In this document: positions 5,445-7,124 of the stretch, piece after piece
Layout: each line of letters opens with the position of its first letter
How positions within the stretch are numbered: the first letter of the stretch is position 1
NCBI GenBank assembly: GCA_017418765.1
Contig: JAFOMV010000130.1
Coordinates: 1-7,124 of the forward strand
From: Ruminococcus sp.
Lineage (GTDB): Bacteria; Bacillota_A; Clostridia; Oscillospirales; Ruminococcaceae
Direction: 5' to 3'
Length of the DNA stretch: 7,124 nt
Position numbers and translations under genes: made by a program
Notes under the pieces: generated by a model
Told to the model about the DNA's origin: nothing
The model's input: only the letters and a program-made list of their open reading frames with translations
The model's database searches: none

Positions 5445-5587
5445 GCAGAATCCGCTTTTTCCGACGGATAAAAGACTGCAAACGTAACGCCGCTGTGTGG
5501 CATCAGCGATGCTTACGATCCCGAAGTAGTGTTTGTCCTAATAGTATACCTTAAAGACAAACTCAAGGAGTTTTTCGGGCGGCAGTC
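5445..5587 (+). ncRNA. candidate structured leader RNA upstream of the ROK regulator
   Basis: By hand folding, this stretch forms a compact three-way junction. P1 is GACTGC (5474-5479) with GCAGTC (5582-5587). P2 is a hairpin from CGTAA (5483-5487) to TTACG (5513-5517) with inner GC/GC and CGCTG/CAGCG stems and small bulges. P3 is CCCGAA (5520-5525) with TTCGGG (5574-5579), enclosing GTTTGTC (5531-5537) with GACAAAC (5556-5562). Junction strands are only two or three bases. Two competing pairings exist: GCAG (5445-5448) can take CTGC (5476-5479) away from P1, next to an ATCCG/CGGAT stem (5450-5454, 5465-5469). AAACTC (5559-5564) can pair with GAGTTT (5568-5573) instead of P3. The element ends 18 bases before the ribosome binding site. 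I do not recognise a known class; it could also be a chance fold or contain operators for autoregulation. Confidence 0.45.
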
Positions 5588-5618
5588 AATTGCCATAGAA
5601 GAAATGGAGTTGTATAAT

Positions 5619-6839
5619 ATGGAAAAAAGAGGAATCAGTAAACTCGATCTGAAAAGACGAAACCGAATGCAGATCCTGCGGGTCATAAGAGAATCAGGCC
5701 CGATCTCAAGAGTCGACGTCGCAAGCGCTCTTGAAATTACCAGGGCTGCGGTCACTATCATCACCAACGAGATGATAGAAGAAGGCGTTCTTGTGGAGAT
5801 AGGAGAGGCACCTGTCAACACTGAGAAGCTTCAGAAGGGCAGAAGAAAGATCCTGATCGACATCAATGTAAACAGCCGTTTTGCACTCGGCGCTACAGTT
5901 GATGAGAAGGAAGTGAGTATAGGCCTCACTAACCTTAACTCAGAAATACTCGATAAGGCAAGCATGATAATCGATGACAGGACTACCAGCAAGGATATCA
6001 TCAACTACATAATAAAGACAAGCAATGAAATGGTTGAGAACAGCGCCCTTACCAAAGACAAGATACTCGGTCTCGGCGTAGGCGTAGTACCGTCTATGTG
6101 GGGTAAGCTCAAGATATTCTACAAGGATGGCGTTCTTGATTTCACCAACTTCATCGACAAGCTCTCAGGCGGACTTGATTTCGAGATACACTGCGGTAAT
6201 GCTATCGGTCTTATGGCTCTTGCAAGCAATGATTTCCGCACACAGAACGGTTATCAGACCAATCAGGCGTTCATCCACAACGGCAATCAGGTAAACCTCG
6301 CTATCATCAACAAGAATGAGCTCTCACCTGATTATATCTCATATACTTCCACTATCGAGAAGTATATCGTATGCCCTAACGGAAAGCAGTATGAGGGATA
6401 TCCTAACGGTTCAGTAAAGGCTGAGCTTTCAAGAACAGCTATGCTCAATTCTTTCTATGAGATCTATTCAAAAGATAAGACACCTGTGCTCTATGAGCTT
6501 ACTGAAGGCGATAAGAACAAAATAGATACCGAAAAGGTATTCATGTCTCTCATGAGAGGTGAAGAATCCGTAAAGAGTGTTGTGGACGATATCATTTCCA
6601 AGTATACCGTTCTCATCAACAACCTTGCTATCAGCCACTTTGCAAAGAGAATAGTTCTCCACAACTTCAAGCTGAACGAAAAACAGTTTGACTATGTCAA
6701 GAGAGAGATGATACGCCTTGTAAGCGAGGAGATAGCCGATAGAGTCGTACTCAGCAAGCTGGAAGGCAAGAATAACTTCCTCGGCGGCTGCGCTCTCATC
6801 ATACAGGATAACTTCTATGTAAGAGGCGGAATGCAGTAA
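5619..6839 (+). CDS. ROK-family transcriptional regulator with degenerate sugar-kinase domain
   Basis: This is a 406-residue DNA-binding regulator of the ROK group (NagC/XylR/Mlc type), which usually respond to sugars or sugar phosphates. The start at 5619 has GGAG (5606-5609) nine bases upstream; the frame extends to a GTG at 5529, but that runs through the structured leader. Residues 8-60 are a winged helix-turn-helix with SGPISRVDVASALEITRAAVT (26-46) and a wing at GRRKILID (74-81). Residues 85-406 follow the ROK layout: ILGLGVGVVP (149-158), a GNAIGLMAL helix (193-201) and a closing GGCALI segment. The kinase Asp of the NDAN motif, the GIGAG loop and the CxCGxxGC zinc motif are not visible; only C252-PNG remains near the last. 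It is therefore a regulator, not an active kinase, with an altered ligand pocket. Target and ligand are unknown. A strong terminator follows. Confidence 0.82.
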   Translation: MEKRGISKLDLKRRNRMQILRVIRESGPISRVDVASALEITRAAVTIITNEMIEEGVLVEIGEAPVNTEKLQKGRRKILIDINVNSRFALGATVDEKEVSIGLTNLNSEILDKASMIIDDRTTSKDIINYIIKTSNEMVENSALTKDKILGLGVGVVPSMWGKLKIFYKDGVLDFTNFIDKLSGGLDFEIHCGNAIGLMALASNDFRTQNGYQTNQAFIHNGNQVNLAIINKNELSPDYISYTSTIEKYIVCPNGKQYEGYPNGSVKAELSRTAMLNSFYEIYSKDKTPVLYELTEGDKNKIDTEKVFMSLMRGEESVKSVVDDIISKYTVLINNLAISHFAKRIVLHNFKLNEKQFDYVKREMIRLVSEEIADRVVLSKLEGKNNFLGGCALIIQDNFYVRGGMQ

Positions 6840-6893
6840 AACCTGTTAGAACAAAAAGAACACTTTACAATGCGATCTTTTATTAGTATATTT

Positions 6894-6924
6894 AAAGCCC
6901 CCTTTTCCTTAAAGGGGGCTTTTT
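6894..6924 (+). terminator. strong intrinsic terminator after the ROK regulator
   Basis: AAAGCCCCCTTT (6894-6905) and AAAGGGGGCTTT (6911-6922) form a perfect 12-bp stem with a five-base loop, ending in TTTTT. It lies between two convergent genes and could also slow transcription arriving from the minus-strand amidohydrolase, although the T tract on that side is short. Confidence 0.92.
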
Positions 6925-6958
6925 GTAAATGCATATCAATTATCAAAGACCCATACCA

Positions 6959-7124
6959 TCACTTGACGCCAAGGAGCTTCTCAGCATTTCGATAAAAGAT
7001 CATTTCCTTTTCTTCGGATGTGAGCGGCAGGTCTTCTATCATAGCTATCTCATTTGCAGGGTCATCCCAGGGGCAATCGCTTCCGAAAAGAACTTTATCC
7101 GCTCCCTGCTTTCTGATTATCCTA
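6959..7124 (-). CDS. amidohydrolase-family protein, C-terminal end only
   Basis: On the minus strand, 54 residues and the stop codon of a metal-dependent TIM-barrel hydrolase (amidohydrolase_2 family) are present; the start lies beyond the window. The diagnostic piece is GADKVLFGSDCPWDDP, the last barrel strand, whose Asp in GSD is the conserved metal ligand and catalytic residue of the family. It is followed by the usual C-terminal helices, with E...MI and LPLTSEEKEMIFYRNAEKLLG, in which the NA.KLLG ending is typical. Such enzymes hydrolyse or decarboxylate small cyclic or carboxylic substrates; the substrate cannot be inferred from this fragment. It converges on the ROK gene, with the strong terminator between them, so it belongs to a different transcription unit. 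Confidence 0.82.
   Translation of the reverse strand, partial: RIIRKQGADKVLFGSDCPWDDPANEIAMIEDLPLTSEEKEMIFYRNAEKLLGVK

Noticed and set aside
5529..5618. N-terminal extension of the ROK regulator from a GTG at 5529
   Set aside because: No ribosome binding site before 5529, the added residues do not resemble a ROK N-terminus, and the better start at 5619 has GGAG at good distance.
5590..5618. Second promoter TTGCCA with TATAAT (5613-5618) just before the ROK start
   Set aside because: Transcription would begin after the start codon, so it could not express the full protein; it is probably a chance match.
1..7124. CRISPR array, insertion sequence or toxin-antitoxin pair
   Set aside because: No regularly spaced repeats, transposase motifs or small paired toxin-antitoxin genes are visible on either strand.

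Overview
The window looks like chromosomal DNA from an anaerobic Gram-positive bacterium of the Clostridia, most likely a Ruminococcus-like member of the Oscillospiraceae. This placement is inferred from moderate AT content, strong GGAGG ribosome binding sites, extended -10 promoters, the style of the zinc-ribbon membrane proteins and a Clostridia-type Fur regulator. No taxonomic marker is complete, so the genus is a guess.

Layout. Bases 1-117 are the 3' end of the tmRNA gene (ssrA), followed by an intrinsic terminator. A gene-free stretch of about 340 bases ends in a clear promoter and a hairpin leader for a nitroreductase-family flavoprotein (518-1144). Next, a second clear promoter (TTGAAA, 17 bases, TATAAT) drives a small lipoprotein (1269-1823) and, 20 bases later, a Fur-family metalloregulator (1844-2275). 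A third promoter (TTGACA, 17 bases, extended TAAAAT) drives two zinc-ribbon, single-pass membrane proteins (2396-3379 and 3421-4287), closed by a strong terminator. An AEC-family (auxin efflux carrier) permease with a TTG start follows (4390-5325). It is followed by a divergent ROK-family transcriptional regulator (5619-6839) with a long, apparently structured leader. A strong terminator then separates it from a convergent, truncated amidohydrolase on the minus strand (6959-7124).

How the genes fit together. The central block is the most distinctive part. The lipoprotein and the two zinc-ribbon membrane proteins carry the same roughly 130-140-residue C-terminal domain, with a GG..[YF]Y...[LY]P motif near its start and a G.GWKV motif at its end. 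The three proteins therefore form a local paralogous family surrounding a Fur-type regulator. In all three the shared domain is predicted to lie outside the membrane, anchored by lipid in one case and by a transmembrane helix in the other two. The two zinc-ribbon proteins share an unusual cysteine spacing (C-x2-C-x9-C-x-C) and the same ribosome binding sequence, so they look like a tandem duplication. A metal- or stress-responsive envelope system is a reasonable hypothesis, but the sequence does not prove it.

The second item of interest is the leader of the ROK regulator (about 5445-5587). It can fold into a three-way junction with a competing upstream hairpin, an arrangement typical of cis-regulatory RNA. 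I do not recognise it as a known riboswitch class.
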